Positions 1 to 13,523 of a stretch of DNA of 64,000 nt are shown piece after piece. Source of the DNA: Dermanyssus gallinae (Eukaryota; Arthropoda; Arachnida; Mesostigmata; Dermanyssidae); the NCBI GenBank assembly GCA_003439945.1, contig QVRM01004004.1, forward strand, positions 744,001-808,000, written 5' to 3'. The notes beneath the pieces are model-generated. The model saw nothing but the letters and a program-made list of their open reading frames with translations. It searched no databases and was not told the origin of the DNA. The position numbers were made by a program, and so were the translations under genes. Every line of letters begins with the position of its first letter. Within the stretch, counting starts at the first letter, position 1.

Positions 1-3000
1 TTCATTGATGGCTCAGAGGTTGCTCCTCTGAACCTGTTGTGGCATAGCAGACGGCAACAATGCCATTTGAGCAAATAGCAAATGTGTAAATGATTATTGG
101 GTAGAGAGAGAGAGCGCGAGAGAGAAAGAATGATAAAAGACGTTCACGAGCGAGTGTTTCAGGAACGAGAAAGTTGAACTGAAACAGGCCGAAAGTAGTC
201 GGGCGGGTACTCGGCTACGATTCTGTTGGTGTCCTGAGCAAGGCCAGACGGCAGGAAAAAGAGCAGACAAAGACAGAATCACCTGGCTGACACACGAGTG
301 CCATCCGTACAGTGTAGGTCTGCCTCGCAATGCGAACAATGAGTGACGATGATGATAATAAGAAAATGAAATAAATACAAATGATAATAGAGATGATGCT
401 GATAATGATCTTGATAGTGTGGATATACATAGTGGGAAATGAGGTAAAGGAGGGAGCGAGCGAGCGAGAAGGATTGGAGGATAAACGGATGAATTCCTCT
501 CGATATTGTGCACCTGTGATTGCGCCCGCGCAGATTTGCTATCCCGTGGCTCCTTCTTAGTAGGTTTTAGTAGGTCTAGGAGAACAAAACAATTGAGACG
601 ACTATGACGAGTCGGGTGGACTGAGCATAGCGAAATGAAGACGAGAGAGTTATTTAACAAACAAACAACAACAAAAAAAGAGAGAGAGATCAATGATAGA
701 CGACCGATGATCGTGACGATGACAGCAATGTTTGGCTCCAATAGTTTGGTGCACCCGGTGGCGATGTATCAGTCGCCGCACTTCGTCGTGATACGAGGAC
801 GTTTGGAAGGATTAGCGTTTGGAAGGTGGTTGACTGCGTGTCTCATGGTTGCGTTGCGTGCCGAAGTGCTATCTCCCTACCAGCCGAACGTGTCAGCGTT
901 TCCCAATTCGCATGCTAGCCAGCCGAGCCGTCGTCAGTCAGTCAGTCGCGTTGTTTGTGCTGATCTTCCTGGATGGATTCGTTTTCTTGCTGCAACGACA
1001 CCTGCCTTGCTCTCATCTACGGTGCCTTTCACCCCAACTGGGGTTGGGCGGCGGAGCGAAGCTGAGCTCCCTCTGTCGCGTTGTCCGCAACGATGAATGA
1101 AGCCACGAGAAGTTCCATGAGAAAGAACGTCGTGCTGGCAAAGGGGCTGAATCTACCAAACAGTGTAGGCGGCATGACAACGGTGGCGGGCAACGACTTG
1201 TATGTAATAGCAGCTAGAAAGGCGGCATTAGCTGCGTGTGGGAAGTGAAAGCCGAACGCGGCGCGGTGATTGGCTTGATCAGCTACCGGGATTGATTGAT
1301 TGATCACTTTGGGACTCGGCCTAAGCTCGGATCTGACGGGGTGATTGATGTAAGGGGAAGCGAAAGAGAGAGAGAGAGGAGGGAGAGAAAATACAAGGAC
1401 GGGAAAGAGAAGGTGGCTTGTGAGAGGGCGTTTGTGTGTCTGTGGGCGTGTGCATGAGTATGACTGTGAATGTGATGATGATGATGCGTATGCGTGAAAT
1501 GCAGACAAATGAAAAGTCATTATTTACTGCCGTTACGAGGTAGTAGTGTACCTTTATGAACATGGATTGCGTACGTTATTTGCTTGGCTTTGTCTCGTCG
1601 GAAAACCGCACGACATAAGGACGTCTGGTACACGTTTGAGACTCTTTTATTAATTGTAAGGAGGAGCATACAGACATACGAGGACGACGACGACATCAAC
1701 AATAAAAAACAATAACAGAGGACAGAACACGATACAGCTAGCATGGGTGTATATAGCGTCGACGAGACAATACAGTTGTGAGAGTGCATTTGCGCGTTTT
1801 TAGGCGGAAAGCACAAGCGAGATACACGCACTCACCGAATATAGTCACGTATGTTCATATAAACACGCGGACATACACCCGGACAGCCACAGATACAGCC
1901 GCAGATGCAGATGGTCAGATAGATACCTAGCAACCTGTGCGACATACCTAAGGCGAATACAACAAACAGTGCAGACGGGGGTAAACATGATGATTTGGCT
2001 AAACAGAGAGATCATTGAGAGGTTAAAGAGTGAACAGAGGTAAAAATCACACTGACCTGCGCCGCCCCGCCCCGCCCACCAATCGTCTAAGCTAGAAGTG
2101 CAGCACGCAGCATCAACAAGAGCAACAATGGCAACAACAGGAACGGTAACTGCAGGAGCAGCACATAAGAACAGCAGCAGCAGCAGCGGCAGCAACATCA
2201 GCAACCTACAAAAGCAGTAACAACAACAACAATAAAAATGCAGTCGCTAAAATAGAAAGGTGATCGATGTTAAGATTAACACAAGAACTACTGAAGAGTC
2301 AACTATCCTATGATGAAGTATTCGAGTAAAATTAAGATGGCAATGATGGAGAATTGCAAACGTGAACCAAATGATGAGCGAGCGACAAGAGTGAAGGGTG
2401 TCGTTAGCTGTGTCCGTTGTCATCGGCATTAGAAAACAGGTAGAGATCGAGAAAAGGTTATCTATGGTACTGCTGAATATATCAACTAGAATTCGAATGA
2501 TATGGAGCATTGTGACGACGATAACCTAGCTACACCGAATCGATGGCGTCGTCCCATGTTGGATTAGTGGAAAGATATGGCGCTAAGGATGCTAGAACTT
2601 CATCATGGTCGAAGACCCGTCAAGTGGAGCCGTAGTATTGTAGAGTTCATAGGTGTAGGTCGTAGCACGCAACAGTAGTCGAGTACGCAACACAGAGTCG
2701 ACGGCTACCCGTCGTAATAACACAGTGACAGTGACTGCGGGTCACTTAAGAAACACAGGCGCAGATGCCGTAGAAAGGCGAAAGCTACGCATGAAATGAT
2801 ATGATATGAACAACCTTCTCACTAAACAAACAAACGAACGAACGATCGCCAACGTCGACTGAGAGAGAATAGGCAAACATGTCGTATGTGACGAGATCTG
2901 GGGAACGAAAAATAAACTTTGATAGTACCCCCTAAAATTGATGGCGGATGGATAATGGCATGGCATGCATGATCGGAAGATGTTACATATGCAAAAACGA

Positions 3001-4475
3001 CCGTATTCATATATTGGACTGGACAAACTAGCAGCTAGTCATTTCGCAGCAAAACTCAGTAACTGTGACTGCTGTAAGGGTAACGACAACCGCAGCCATC
3101 TACGCTGGCGCTGACCATAATCTACAATAAAGGCCTGAACAAACAAACAGGAAACTAGAGAGAACAAACGACCGTCACTAAGACAAAGCTCAAAGGGGAA
3201 ACGGTACTAGGTGCTTTTACCATTATTGTGGAGAACAATAAACAACTGTAGCGAATCAAACAATAGTCAACGCAGGCAACAAATCTAGCAAATCGCTTTC
3301 AATACCTTTAGCTGATCCACGTCGCGTTCTGCTCTGCTCGGTCTGGTGCAGTCAGTTGGGTGCGAGATAAAGAACCTCTCCGTTATGACGTTCCCTCAAT
3401 CGGTTCACACGCATGACAACACGGTTCGACATTTCCATGACGAAGTTCATTCAGGAAGCGTTGCGTTGAGAGACATTCTGTATTGGTTATCAGATTGCAT
3501 CGCACGACTACGGTACGTATCAAAGCCGTTTCTCCCAGCAGATGATGCTGCACGGGTAGTCAGTTAGAAAGTTACATGATGCTGCAGTGCGCCCATAACG
3601 TAAAACCGCTGCGGCAGGCTCACATGCGCTCATTATCGTACATAGGGGGAGTTATGCAAACAGCAGCCTTAACAGCAATAACAAGACGACAACGGTAGGA
3701 ACAAACCACTATTTATTTAACACTCGAGTTCGATTGCTGGACGTTGGCACTACTGGGCCACCGGAACACGTTTGTATGGCCGTCCGTGCAGGCGCACAGC
3801 AGTTGCGCGTATGCTGTGTTCGTTAAGTCTGTATCAAATGTGGTGCATGACCGATGCAGGAAAATAGATCCTGCCATGGGCAAAGAACACCGACAGCACG
3901 TAGACGCTCTCTACCTAGGTTACGCTTTGCGAGTTGCGCCACCAGAGCTGGCGTCGTTTTTTTTTTGTCCACCGAGTGACAGGGTGTAGCCAATTATGTA
4001 GCTCCGCCGACGAAACCGAGTTAGTCGTAACCTGACTTTAGGTTGGAGATTGAGCAGTGCCAAAACTTGCTAGTGTCCAGGGCCACTTTGAGGTGTTAGC
4101 TCTATCATGTGCGACTCGTGATAGATCAAGTCCGTTGTCCATGCGCTAGTTAATGATCTACCATCGTCGTGTAAGCAGCAGTTTCACGTTTCAATAATAT
4201 CAATAATAAGTAAAACTCGGATCTCACAAGTCACGATCTGCCAAGACGATTTTACCAATTAATGGCAAAGTTACTTTTAACTAAACCTGCATAATAGTGT
4301 TGCTGACTTGTGTTACAATTTATAACTCGTGGCGCTAGTAATGCTGTATACTTCGTAACTTTCATTTGCTGAAGGTTTGATATTAACGAGGGGCGCTGTG
4401 CTAGTTGGTGGTCTGCTGCGCTTGCGTCATTCGTCTGCTTCATAGTGCGCTTGCCCATGTTTGATGAGGAATTTG
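1..4475. other. Non-coding region with cryptic simple repeats
   Basis: I see no gene here. The long frames on both strands are rich in Ser, Leu and Val or His and come from purine-rich or GAT/CAA-like simple sequence. No splice-bounded exon with a biased third codon position stood out. GA runs lie near 101-125 and 1365-1385. CAG/CAA clusters at 2120-2235 include a short (CAG)n at about 2173-2190. It could be intron, UTR or upstream DNA of a gene outside the window. Confidence 0.5.
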
Positions 4476-4693
4476 GCTCTCGAGCTCTTTTGGTATAAAA
4501 CGGATGCTATTATTAGATTTCATATTACAGACTCGGTATAAGTTTCGCTCGGCCTGCGAGAGGAGTACAAGCCTTCCTTCGTCGCCCTCGAGCTTTTCTG
4601 GTATAAAACGGATACTTCTATCAGTTTCATATTACGGACTCGGTATCACTTTCGCCACCCTATCTGCGAGAGGACTACAAGCTTTCCTTCGTC
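4476..4693. repeat. Tandem duplication, two units of 108 and 110 bp, each with TATAAAA
   Basis: Unit 1 is 4476-4583 and unit 2 is 4584-4693. Both run from a CTCGAGC-containing start through GGTATAAAACGGAT, TTTCATATTAC, GACTCGGTAT and TGCGAGAGGA to CCTTCGTC. The units differ by scattered substitutions and small indels, so the duplication is not very recent. TATAAAA sits at 4494-4500 and 4602-4608. A TCAGTT that could act as an initiator lies only about 19 bases after the second box, closer than usual. The duplication is certain; any promoter role is speculation. Confidence 0.8.
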
Positions 4694-5702
4694 TGTCAGC
4701 GAGTGTTGGCGGGCGTTGCCAGACCGGACACACTTACGACTACATGTCGGATTTGTGTGACCGATTTGTATTCATACGCAATCAACGACTGGGCAGAACG
4801 GCAGAACAGGTGCGAGGTCGGTGGTTAAGTTGCAAATTGTGTGCGGGTATGAAACGCAACGGGACCGATCGTGATGACGACAATATTTATTACCGGCTGT
4901 AGCAGTGAGTAACATGTGATGCGAGCGGCCACGGCAGCGGTGTAGGTTGTGGTGGTGGAAGGGAAGTCGCTCCGGCAATAACGTTGCTCAGCTCTTCACA
5001 GTATACAGAAGCATCCTGTGTGATCAGTCGGTATGTTTGTGTGTGGGTGTGCTGTTTCTTGGCGCATGACCCACTTTTTCCGGGACACGTTTCACCACAT
5101 TTTCCGGACACGGCCGCTTTCGACGGCATCTACTTCGTAACTGGGCAATGGCTGACAATGATTGATTGTGCACGGCGCGTCACGTCACGCCGCGTCGCGT
5201 CTCAGCCTTGCCCAGCCCAGCCGTGACAGAAGCGTATCCGCCGTCATCCCCACAGTGATCCACGGTCCAGAATGTGGGCCACTGGTCGATAGGCGGCGGC
5301 CCACCGTGCTGATGGTGGTGGCGTTGTTAGTTCATCAAGCGACCGAGGCCGCTGTCGCCGCAGCGCATTCCTCTTGCATACCTGTGGTGCAAGGTGGTGC
5401 CAGCCTCGAAACGCCTGCGAGCGGCAAATTGGCAAACGCATGCGTACTCATGAGAAGCCACATACATACCAGCTTGACCCGTTCGGCTCATCTGCAACCC
5501 GCCTCTAGAACAGGACTAAACGCTATTCGCATGCCGTTAGCCTGATACCTCTCTCTCTTCGTACCGTTCTGAGTAGCAACAGCGGCAGCAGAAAGAACGC
5601 CTTTAGACTATGGTGATGATGATAGTGATACTATGTTGATCGCTGTATCAATCATGAGGTCTCAGCTAAAAATAATAAGAAGGCAGAAATCACCATAACA
5701 AT

Positions 5703-5735
<33 letters not shown>

Positions 5736-7765
5736 AATAATAATGACGGTCAACGAATGGTCAATATTGTCATAATGCCAATGTCGATAACAAAAAAAAA
5801 CGATGCTACCTATTGAGAGTAACATTGACGACAATGTGTGTTGTTCAACTAATCGATTCATTGACGATTATTGAATGATTGCGGCGCGGACGTCGTGCTG
5901 GTGTAGCGGCCATGGCAATAATAATACTTCGCAAGACGACGATAACAACAGCAACAACAACAGCGACGATGATGATTATAGCATACTGATAAAGATTTAG
6001 ATGCCGATAAAGTCAATGAAAACGTACAGGGTGTGACGGTGGCGAATACACCTCCCTCGTGACGGGCAGCAGCAGCAGCAACAGCTGATTAATGGTGCGC
6101 TACTGTGTGTGGATTGGTAATAGCGCGTTAAGGATTACTGGTAATAATAAGAAAAATAACAATGTTTGATATAGAAATGACGATGACAATGGTGGTGATG
6201 GTGATGATGATGATGATAAAAATGCCAACTGTGAGGAAGAATTAGGAGAAGAATGACGACTATGAAGAAAAAAAAACATGAATATGATGATGGCGGTGAT
6301 GATGATGATGATGCTAATGCTAAAATATCACTAAGAATAAACTTAACGGCATGGATTGGATGCTGAAAGGAGAGAAGGAATTGCTGGGGTAAGCGGCGGG
6401 CGGGGGGCAAAGCAGGCAGCCGGGCTTGGCCGTTGCAAATGATACCGATCATACAAATGTCGCCGATGTTGCGTGAGGATATATAGTTGAGATCGCTCAT
6501 GATCACGGAGTTTGTCATTCATGTTTCGTGTTGACGTGCTCGCTATTGCTGTTATTGCTAGCAGTAACGATGCTGCGGAAGGCTGACCAGACAGAGGGCC
6601 GCGGTTTGCCCGTCGAACACTGCGTAGTTGATTTGTCACGCAGCTGGGTGTCATGCGAGACACACTAGCTCAAGCGTGTGCAGACGACCGGAAAGAACGT
6701 GACGGTTACAGGTCAAAGTCAGGTTCGGATGAATAGGTCCAGGTATGTGTCCTGCGTGTGGTCGAGGTAGGGAAGCGGCTAGGGCGGATAAGAAAAACAA
6801 ACCAGATCGGCTACGGCGAAACAGAAGGACGAATTGATGAACTCCAGGTTAGAGCTGATGTTGTTGTAGTTGTTGTTGTTGTTGTTGGTGTTGTTGTGCT
6901 GAATGGTCAATAGTAGCAACAGTACAACAGGCCGTTACAAGAGCAACAAACAGCAACAAGAAGTGGCGTGAATGCCTGATTGTTTTGTTTTACTTTTAGT
7001 TCTAGGTAAAGCAATTGCAGACAAGGACGAAGTAATAATAAATGCAAGAGAGTGTATGTAATTCTGGCGAGAAGGTCGATAACGTTCGTACAAGGGATGC
7101 TCTCTTTTAGTGTTAAAAGTAGCTGTAGAAGGGAGATTTAGCAGACCAGTGGCAAATACAGAAATGATTCTTGACGTGGATGGACTCTAACGCGGGCTAT
7201 GAATGAATGTAAGGTATAATGAAACCGGGACTGAGCGCTAGGGATCGTTACGACGTAAAACGTCGAGGCAGAATGTTCGAAGGACACATCGGCTGCTAAC
7301 AGTGCAGTACATTACGCTGCTGGTTTGGCTAGAGCGGATAAAAGCTGTAAAGAGCGTATCGTCCGAGGTTCGGCGGTGCTGCGCTATTCTCGCCGGGACA
7401 CCGGTGTGCGGATCCACGTTGGGCGAGACCCTACCTACGGAGTCCGTCTATTCAAATTCGAAGCGCTGTACTTCGTGTGCGGGCCGACGCATGCGTTAGG
7501 CGCCGCCATGAGAGCATACGGACTCATCACAAGGATGCACGCGGGCACACAGCCGCAGCACACGAGATTGAGACGGCTCTCAGCAATGGTGTCGCTGTCC
7601 GTGATGGAGAGGAACGACATGAAGGAGTGACACTAAAAGTCACGGAAGAGAATGCGCTGAACATACGCGCCAGCGTTCGGATGTCATTCATGCGCTCTGA
7701 AACAGATCCTCACTTGTAGGTAGTATGTGTAGAAAGAGGAACGACTGAAATGCGGACGATTAGCG
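4694..7765. other. Non-coding region with trinucleotide runs
   Basis: No gene is recognised. The frames of 60-130 residues overlap each other on both strands and read through triplet repeats. Local runs include CAA/TAA at 5701-5744, GAT at about 6192-6217, GAT again at 6295-6312 and TTG at about 6862-6900. Occasional GC-rich patches (5170-5450, 7340-7500) show no splice-bounded exon that I could defend. Confidence 0.45.
5701..5744. repeat. (CAA)n/(TAA)n microsatellite
   Basis: About ten CAA units run into several ATA/TAA units. It is read as poly-Val/Ile on the minus strand, which is an artefact. Confidence 0.9.
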
Positions 7766-7883
<118 letters not shown>

Positions 7884-8390
7884 AGAATGTATGCAAATGG
7901 ATAAAACCACAAGATCGGCAATCGGTGAATGTCCAGACCGAATACACCCGCTCGGCCAGAATAGATCTGGCTCGAGACCAGGCGAGCAAAGAGGGTGGAA
8001 AGAGACAACAACAACAACAATGAGTAGCGAACGTGTAAGAAAATGCGGATTACAAAAATCCACTTTTGCATAAAACGAAACACAAAGCGACAGACACAGG
8101 CGACGACACAGTGGGTGCTCGTAGACGTGCTTATGGCTGCTGATGCTGTTACTGCTGCTGCTGCTACTGCTGCTGTTTCTAATGATGGTGATACGGCTGC
8201 GCTGCGGCTCCCGCCTCGAGATGATGACCGACGAGATTGCACCGGTAGCTGCTGGTGATCTGGTCTGATCTCGTGTGATTTGACCAGATTGGTCTATCTA
8301 CCTGTCTGTCTGTCGGTTGGTCTGTCCATCCACCTATCGCGCTAGAAACAATAAACGATCCATCGATAAATGGACGCGAGGTCGGCGATG

Positions 8391-8476
8391 AGAATGCTGA
8401 TGATGGTGATGGCGATGATGATGGTGATGGATGATGATGATGGCGATGATGATGATGGTGATAATGATGGTGAAGA
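8391..8476. repeat. (GAT)n-like cryptic repeat
   Basis: Imperfect GATGATGGTGAT units. They create an Asp/Met-rich frame that is not a credible protein. Confidence 0.75.
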
Positions 8477-8875
8477 AAACAATGACCCTACCGAGGACCT
8501 CCGTCTGATTTGCCGTCGCTCTTTGCTAAGTGTGAAGTGTGCGTGTGTGCGAGCAGTGGAACGAACCGAAGTCGAGATGCCGAAGATCGTGATGGGTCAT
8601 GTGTTGTTAAACATACTTGTCTTGGCACGGACGGACAAACGGCTACCCGACTACCAACCAGTAGGAGTCACTCAGAAGTCGTCGGGAAAACCAACAGGAG
8701 CAGCAGCAACAGCGGCAGCAGTAGCAGAGACAAACAACAACAATAACAACAACAGCAACAACAATTATGACAGCCACAGCATGGACAGTAAAAGGCAAAC
8801 ATGACGTCGCAGTTGTAAAAAAAAGTAATAAAATTATACGTGTGTATTCATTCCATTCGTTAGGTACGATATATG

Positions 8876-8901
8876 AAATATATATATATATATATATATA
8901 C
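8876..8901. repeat. (TA)n microsatellite
   Basis: Short pure TA run. Confidence 0.95.
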
Positions 8902-9066
8902 ACCTATAAACGTTTTTTTTCCGCTTGTTAATGAAGTACACCTAGTGTAACAACTTGAATTATAGCATCTTTACTCAATTAGGCTATTATTAGAGTTCGG
9001 AGTATTTTATCTCGGTCGGCAGAAATACTCGTGCATTTCACCCATTAATCTGGCAAAGAAGAGAGT

Positions 9067-9068
<2 letters not shown>

Positions 9069-9110
<42 letters not shown>
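9069..9110. repeat. (TA)n microsatellite
   Basis: Pure TA run of about 42 bp. Confidence 0.95.
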
Positions 9111-9112
<2 letters not shown>

Positions 9113-10361
9113 TATATCATTGCTCGATATGATCATTGTTAGTTGTAATTTAATTCACCCAATTTATAATGAAAAGTATAAATAAGAAGAGGCACTTTTA
9201 ACATTGCATCGTTAAAGCTCTGCCTTCTTCAAGCTCTCTCTCTCTCTCTAGGAAAAACGTTCTGCATATTCAGATGTTCCAGAAAGCGTGCGCGAAGTCA
9301 GGTGAACATGGTGGGTGCACCAATATATGCTACTGCAGCCGTGTAATCGTGTCACGGGGTCATTATGTGCGGGCTTGCGCTGCCATGTTGACAGATTTGA
9401 CAGGATTGGAATTGTCCATGCCCTGTGAGCACGTGCACCGAGTAATATGGTTATGTTTCCTGGATCCCTTATATGCCGGGCTTTGGGGTCGTTGAGTAGG
9501 CCTCTTGTTCAGGCTCCTCTGCTGGTGTCCTCAACTAATGAGTTGGACCACATGTGTCGAGAAAGAGTTTCCTTGCCTGTGTCCAGAAAGAGTCACCGTC
9601 CAGCTTGCTCTTCGCTCATCAGCAAGTATGTCCCCGGGGAATCCGGCAGGCGAAATCCAAAGCGACGTCTGCCTAGGCAGTTCGACATACCCGCTTGACT
9701 CGGTAGGCCATCGCTTGTTGCTCGGAGCTGAGTATTATTCGCCACACCATCGCTGTCTACAACGTCATATCAGCCCATATGGGCAAGGCATACAAATCAA
9801 TAGCCTTTCGCAGCAATAACCGTCATCTAAGAATCATCGACAAAGGAAGAATATATTGTATGTAAACACACGTACTTCACATGTCTCTACCTAAATATAC
9901 CTAGGTAAGCAGTGATTGTGACACATACCTAATATTTTTAGAAGGCTTATTTTCTGCTAACTCCTATAAATAATGTCTTTCTGCTCATTTCAAACATCCA
10001 GTGTCTGATGATACGTTTTTTTTGTAAATGTGCAACATTTGCTCCTCATAACCATATGACAATTTGCAATGTGCTAACAACAACAGCTACATATAGTTTC
10101 ATTCTGTCAGCTGAGTTTAACAATAAATACTTCATCTAGTCAGCTTGGTGTATGTTCAGAAGCCCACACATGTTCCTGCACACCGGGCCACATGCATCGG
10201 CAGTTAGGCTACATCTTCCTGTTCACAGTGATACCTGGTGCTGATAATCCCTGTGCGGCAGCAGCAGCACCACCATCGTCACGGTAGCGACGGTTCGCTG
10301 TATTAACGCGGTTCGCACGTAAGATGGATAAGTAAAATTGCGCGTCTAAAGTGTCCGTTGT
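9111..10361. other. No gene recognised
   Basis: Ordinary-complexity DNA with a (CT)n run near 9235-9250. The overlapping plus-strand frames of 73-104 residues at 9274-9819 match no family I know and do not join across splice sites. They could be decayed repeat DNA. Confidence 0.4.
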
Positions 10362-10495
10362 TGTCGAGCCTGGTGGCGTGGTGCATTCGTCTGCGCTTCA
10401 CGAGCGGAGAAGACACATAGGTGCGCGGGCTCGAGCCCCACCGTTGCACATTTGTATTTATGGGGGTCCGTCTTTGAAGCAATGCGAAAAGCAGT
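10362..10495 (+). mobile_element. tRNA-derived SINE, copy A
   Basis: This stretch is clearly related to 50430-50565: both run from GTCGAGCC through GGTGGCGTGG, GACACATAGGTG and CCGTTGCACATTTGTATTTA to GAAGCAATGCGAAAAGCAGT. The head resembles a tRNA with an A-box-like GGCGTGGTG near the start and a B-box-like GGCTCGAGCCCC about 50 bases on. Together these form an RNA polymerase III internal promoter layout. The body after the tRNA-like part is shared by both copies and is not tRNA. The B box here has drifted from GGTTCGA, so this copy is probably inactive. No target duplication was found by eye. Confidence 0.7.
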
Positions 10496-11469
10496 TAAGA
10501 GCCGGTCGCGCTATCCGGGTCACTCGTTCAACGGCATCAAGGTCGATCGGCCCTTGCGAAGGACGCATTGGTTGTGTGACAGTGCGGCCCTTTCCTTGAT
10601 CTACTCGTTCAGACGACTGCACACCAGCATGTTCTCACGCTGCTTGCTTAGACGATCCCGCTGTTGCGTTTGGTTTCGGTACAAGAGTCAAGCGGGCGCG
10701 CTTGCACCGGGTTGGAAAACGACCACTATGAGTTAGGCGTACAAAAAGCTAAACGAGAACTTTTGGGTGGTTCTGCGCCAGAATTTGTATGACGGAGGTT
10801 TCTCTGTCCACATCCTTAGATAGCCAATCGATCCCTGTGCTACAGCTGGAGTAGCCAGATCGCCGAGTTCGCGGGCGCAACAGAGCAAGAGACCGACCAG
10901 AATAGCCCTGCATAGGGCAATTAAGAATAGCAAAGAAGACCACTGAAACCCATTGTGCGAGCAGGCCGAAGAAATTTATTGGGGCAAAGGATACAAGCTC
11001 GTGCGTAACTAAATGCGCTACGTACAGCTGCCACTGCCAGTAGAAGTAGTTCGAGCGACTATATCTGCGCTCTTCTCACAAAGACCCGGCCACAGACGGT
11101 GCTCTTCGAAAAGATTATAGACCTTCCATTTCAAGCCAATCTTAATCCAACAGAATTGTGACAGAGCGCATACGGCCCCGGAAAACGGCACGTTTGACGT
11201 CTATTAACCAAACCCTGGAAAACCGCACAGAGACTCCTAACTTATACAGGCGTTATACCGTACTCAAATCGCCCTATAAGTATGCTCTCCTACGGATTCA
11301 AAGCAGCTGAGTACAGTACGAAACGGACGACTTTAAAAAATAAAGCGGCGCTCTTAGGAAACTAGCACGATTTCCGAGTCCGACGCATTGAGCCATCAGC
11401 AAAATGCCCAATATTGCTGAGGCACAGAAAAATATGCCGAAAGCAAACCGGTAACATAGTCTGGCCATC

Positions 11470-11910
11470 ATCTCATATGTCAAAAGCGTTTAACACGCTT
11501 TTGTGGGAGCACATAAACAAAGCCCGCTGTACAAGGCGTGTTTTTTTTATTTATGACGTTCCCTAACGTCGTACCTAAAAGGCCGAGCATCGACATATAA
11601 GCGCGTGGACTATGGAGTTACAGCCGGGATTCCCCAAGGGTCCGTACTAGGACCAACCTTATGGAGTATAGCCTACGGTAGAAAGCTTAGGCTCCACGTT
11701 TGTCGGGAGACTATGCCGGCGATTACGCAGACAATCTGACACTGATCGTCACCGCCCATGACGAGGATCTACTCAAGGGTGCAGCCAAGCGAGCCGCGGT
11801 GGATACCCGATAGCTACTCCACATGCTAGGCCTCGCATTGGCTTCACATAGACGTAAACGGCCTGAAGCGCCCTCCATCGAAACTAAACTTAGGCCTGGA
11901 AGGGCGCCCA
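11470..11910 (+). pseudogene. Decayed non-LTR reverse transcriptase relic
   Basis: Short pieces in shifting frames match RT blocks in the right order. They are a phrase like SVFNTLLWEHI (after the first catalytic Asp in intact copies), then AGIPQGSVLGPTLWS(I)AY (the substrate-binding PQG block), then DYADNLTLIVTAHDEDLL (the YADD block, here YADN). The pieces resemble the RT at 54.4-54.8 kb, which has FNSLPWKVI, GVPQGSILGPLLWNLAY and AYADDVAVTV. Many stops and frameshifts make it non-functional. Further decayed sequence probably extends to about 12.25 kb on the right and an unclear distance to the left. Confidence 0.65.
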
Positions 11911-12923
11911 TTTAAGACCATGCATAAGTGGCTGGGCGTGATCTTTGGATATGGCCCTTACAGGAGTATCTCATGCGCACTAGCTCCCAAAGCCGCAGCG
12001 GAGCTGCAAAAAATTCTCCCGCGAACTTACGAATCTCGGCGTCGTGTCTCAGCCTCAGTAATCGATAGCATCATTGCATGTATATGCCAAACCCTTTGGG
12101 GGCGCGCGACTACCAGGGTTACAACACGCCGCCAGCTCGCCCGCCTGCTCAACAAAACTCTAAGACCTATGGCGCTCAGCATCGCACAGGAGGCGTCCAG
12201 CAGCCATACACGTCCTCTCCTAGTTAGATTTCCTGGCATCGAAGTAGTAAAATAGTTAGCTTCAAGATGCCTTCTCGATCAACTGCCGGGCGGAAAGACT
12301 ACTAATCAGCAAACAAGTAAGCGGATGTAGCAGTTGGAAGCAATCCAGCCGGGCCACTCTGGATACTAGATAAAATCAACTGCTAACAGGCCACTGTGGC
12401 TGTTTTCAGCGAAACCGTCATCGCCTTGGTGAAGCTGAATTCCCTTTCTATTCTGTTTGTGCAACTCAAGGGAAGATGACGCTGTAAAGCGTTGTCACGA
12501 ACACTGTGCCTGTTTTAACACCCAGCGAGAGCTACTCTCTTGAAACATGTCTCTTGAAATGTCAAGCCCTTGTAGAGTCGCTCCTCAAAGACCATGAGTT
12601 CTAGCCTGTGGTGAGAACATTTGCAGAATTAATCTCGGAAGCAAAAATAACCGCCGCACGGAGTCGAGCAGCCTAAATGTCAAACTCGTTATCTCGAGTA
12701 AACAGCACTGCAGGCACCTCCGACATAGGGCAAAACAGACGAATGGATTTTAGTGCGTTTGTGAGCTCACATTACTGCGGCTTTAACGACGACGCCCGAT
12801 GTGCATCATGCATTTTACCAGTTAAAAAAAAACGTGTATGTAGCCAGTGCTGCGTACATGGGCTTTCAGCCTTACGATTTATGCGACCATAATGTTCTAA
12901 TACACATAAAATATTGTAAAAAA

Positions 12924-12929
12924 TGTATA

Positions 12930-12976
<47 letters not shown>
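12924..12976. repeat. (TA)n microsatellite
   Basis: TA run with one TG interruption. Confidence 0.95.
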
Positions 12977-12979
<3 letters not shown>

Positions 12980-13272
12980 CCTAAATAAGCACACTCATTT
13001 TGAGGGCTGGTAGAACTTGTTTCTTTAGAAAACAGGCTGTATCTAGGCTTGTCTTTTAACACGATACTCAATGGGAATCCGACAACTGGTGCGGGGGAAA
13101 ACAGCTTACCGTAAGCACATCACGAATGGAACCCCGTAAGGTGCGCATTTTGAAGTTGTTCTATGGGCGTTGACCGCAATACGTTATTGAGCGTAAAGGT
13201 CGGTCGATCGATAACCCAGGGCCAAATTGTTTTTGAAGTGTTCTCAATGTGACTATTTGTGAGTCAATATCA

Positions 13273-13274
<2 letters not shown>

Positions 13275-13307
<33 letters not shown>
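13275..13307. repeat. (TA)n microsatellite
   Basis: Pure TA run of about 33 bp. Confidence 0.95.
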
Positions 13308-13309
<2 letters not shown>

Positions 13310-13466
13310 TACTCGAAAATAAGACTTTTATAACAAGGGAAGTGGAAATCTGGTTCATCGTTGGCACTGAAGGGGCAAGAGATTAGACTACTGATCAAAG
13401 AAGCCGGTACGTTCTTGCAAATTGATGTTTTTGCTTTAGACAAAACGGCACAAACTGTTGTATCAA

Positions 13467-13470
<4 letters not shown>

Positions 13471-13516
<46 letters not shown>
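13471..13516. repeat. (TA)n microsatellite
   Basis: Pure TA run that ends 7 bases before the first copy of a 31-bp direct repeat. Confidence 0.95.
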
Positions 13517-13519
<3 letters not shown>

Positions 13520-13523
13520 AACT

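Noticed and set aside
94..741. 215-codon minus-strand frame at the left end
   Set aside because: Ser/Leu/Val-rich translation of GA- and GAT-biased simple sequence, overlapped by other frames, with no domain or splice support.
6135..6518. 127-codon minus-strand frame with poly-His and poly-Ser
   Set aside because: The His and Ser runs arise from a GAT repeat. No conserved motif.
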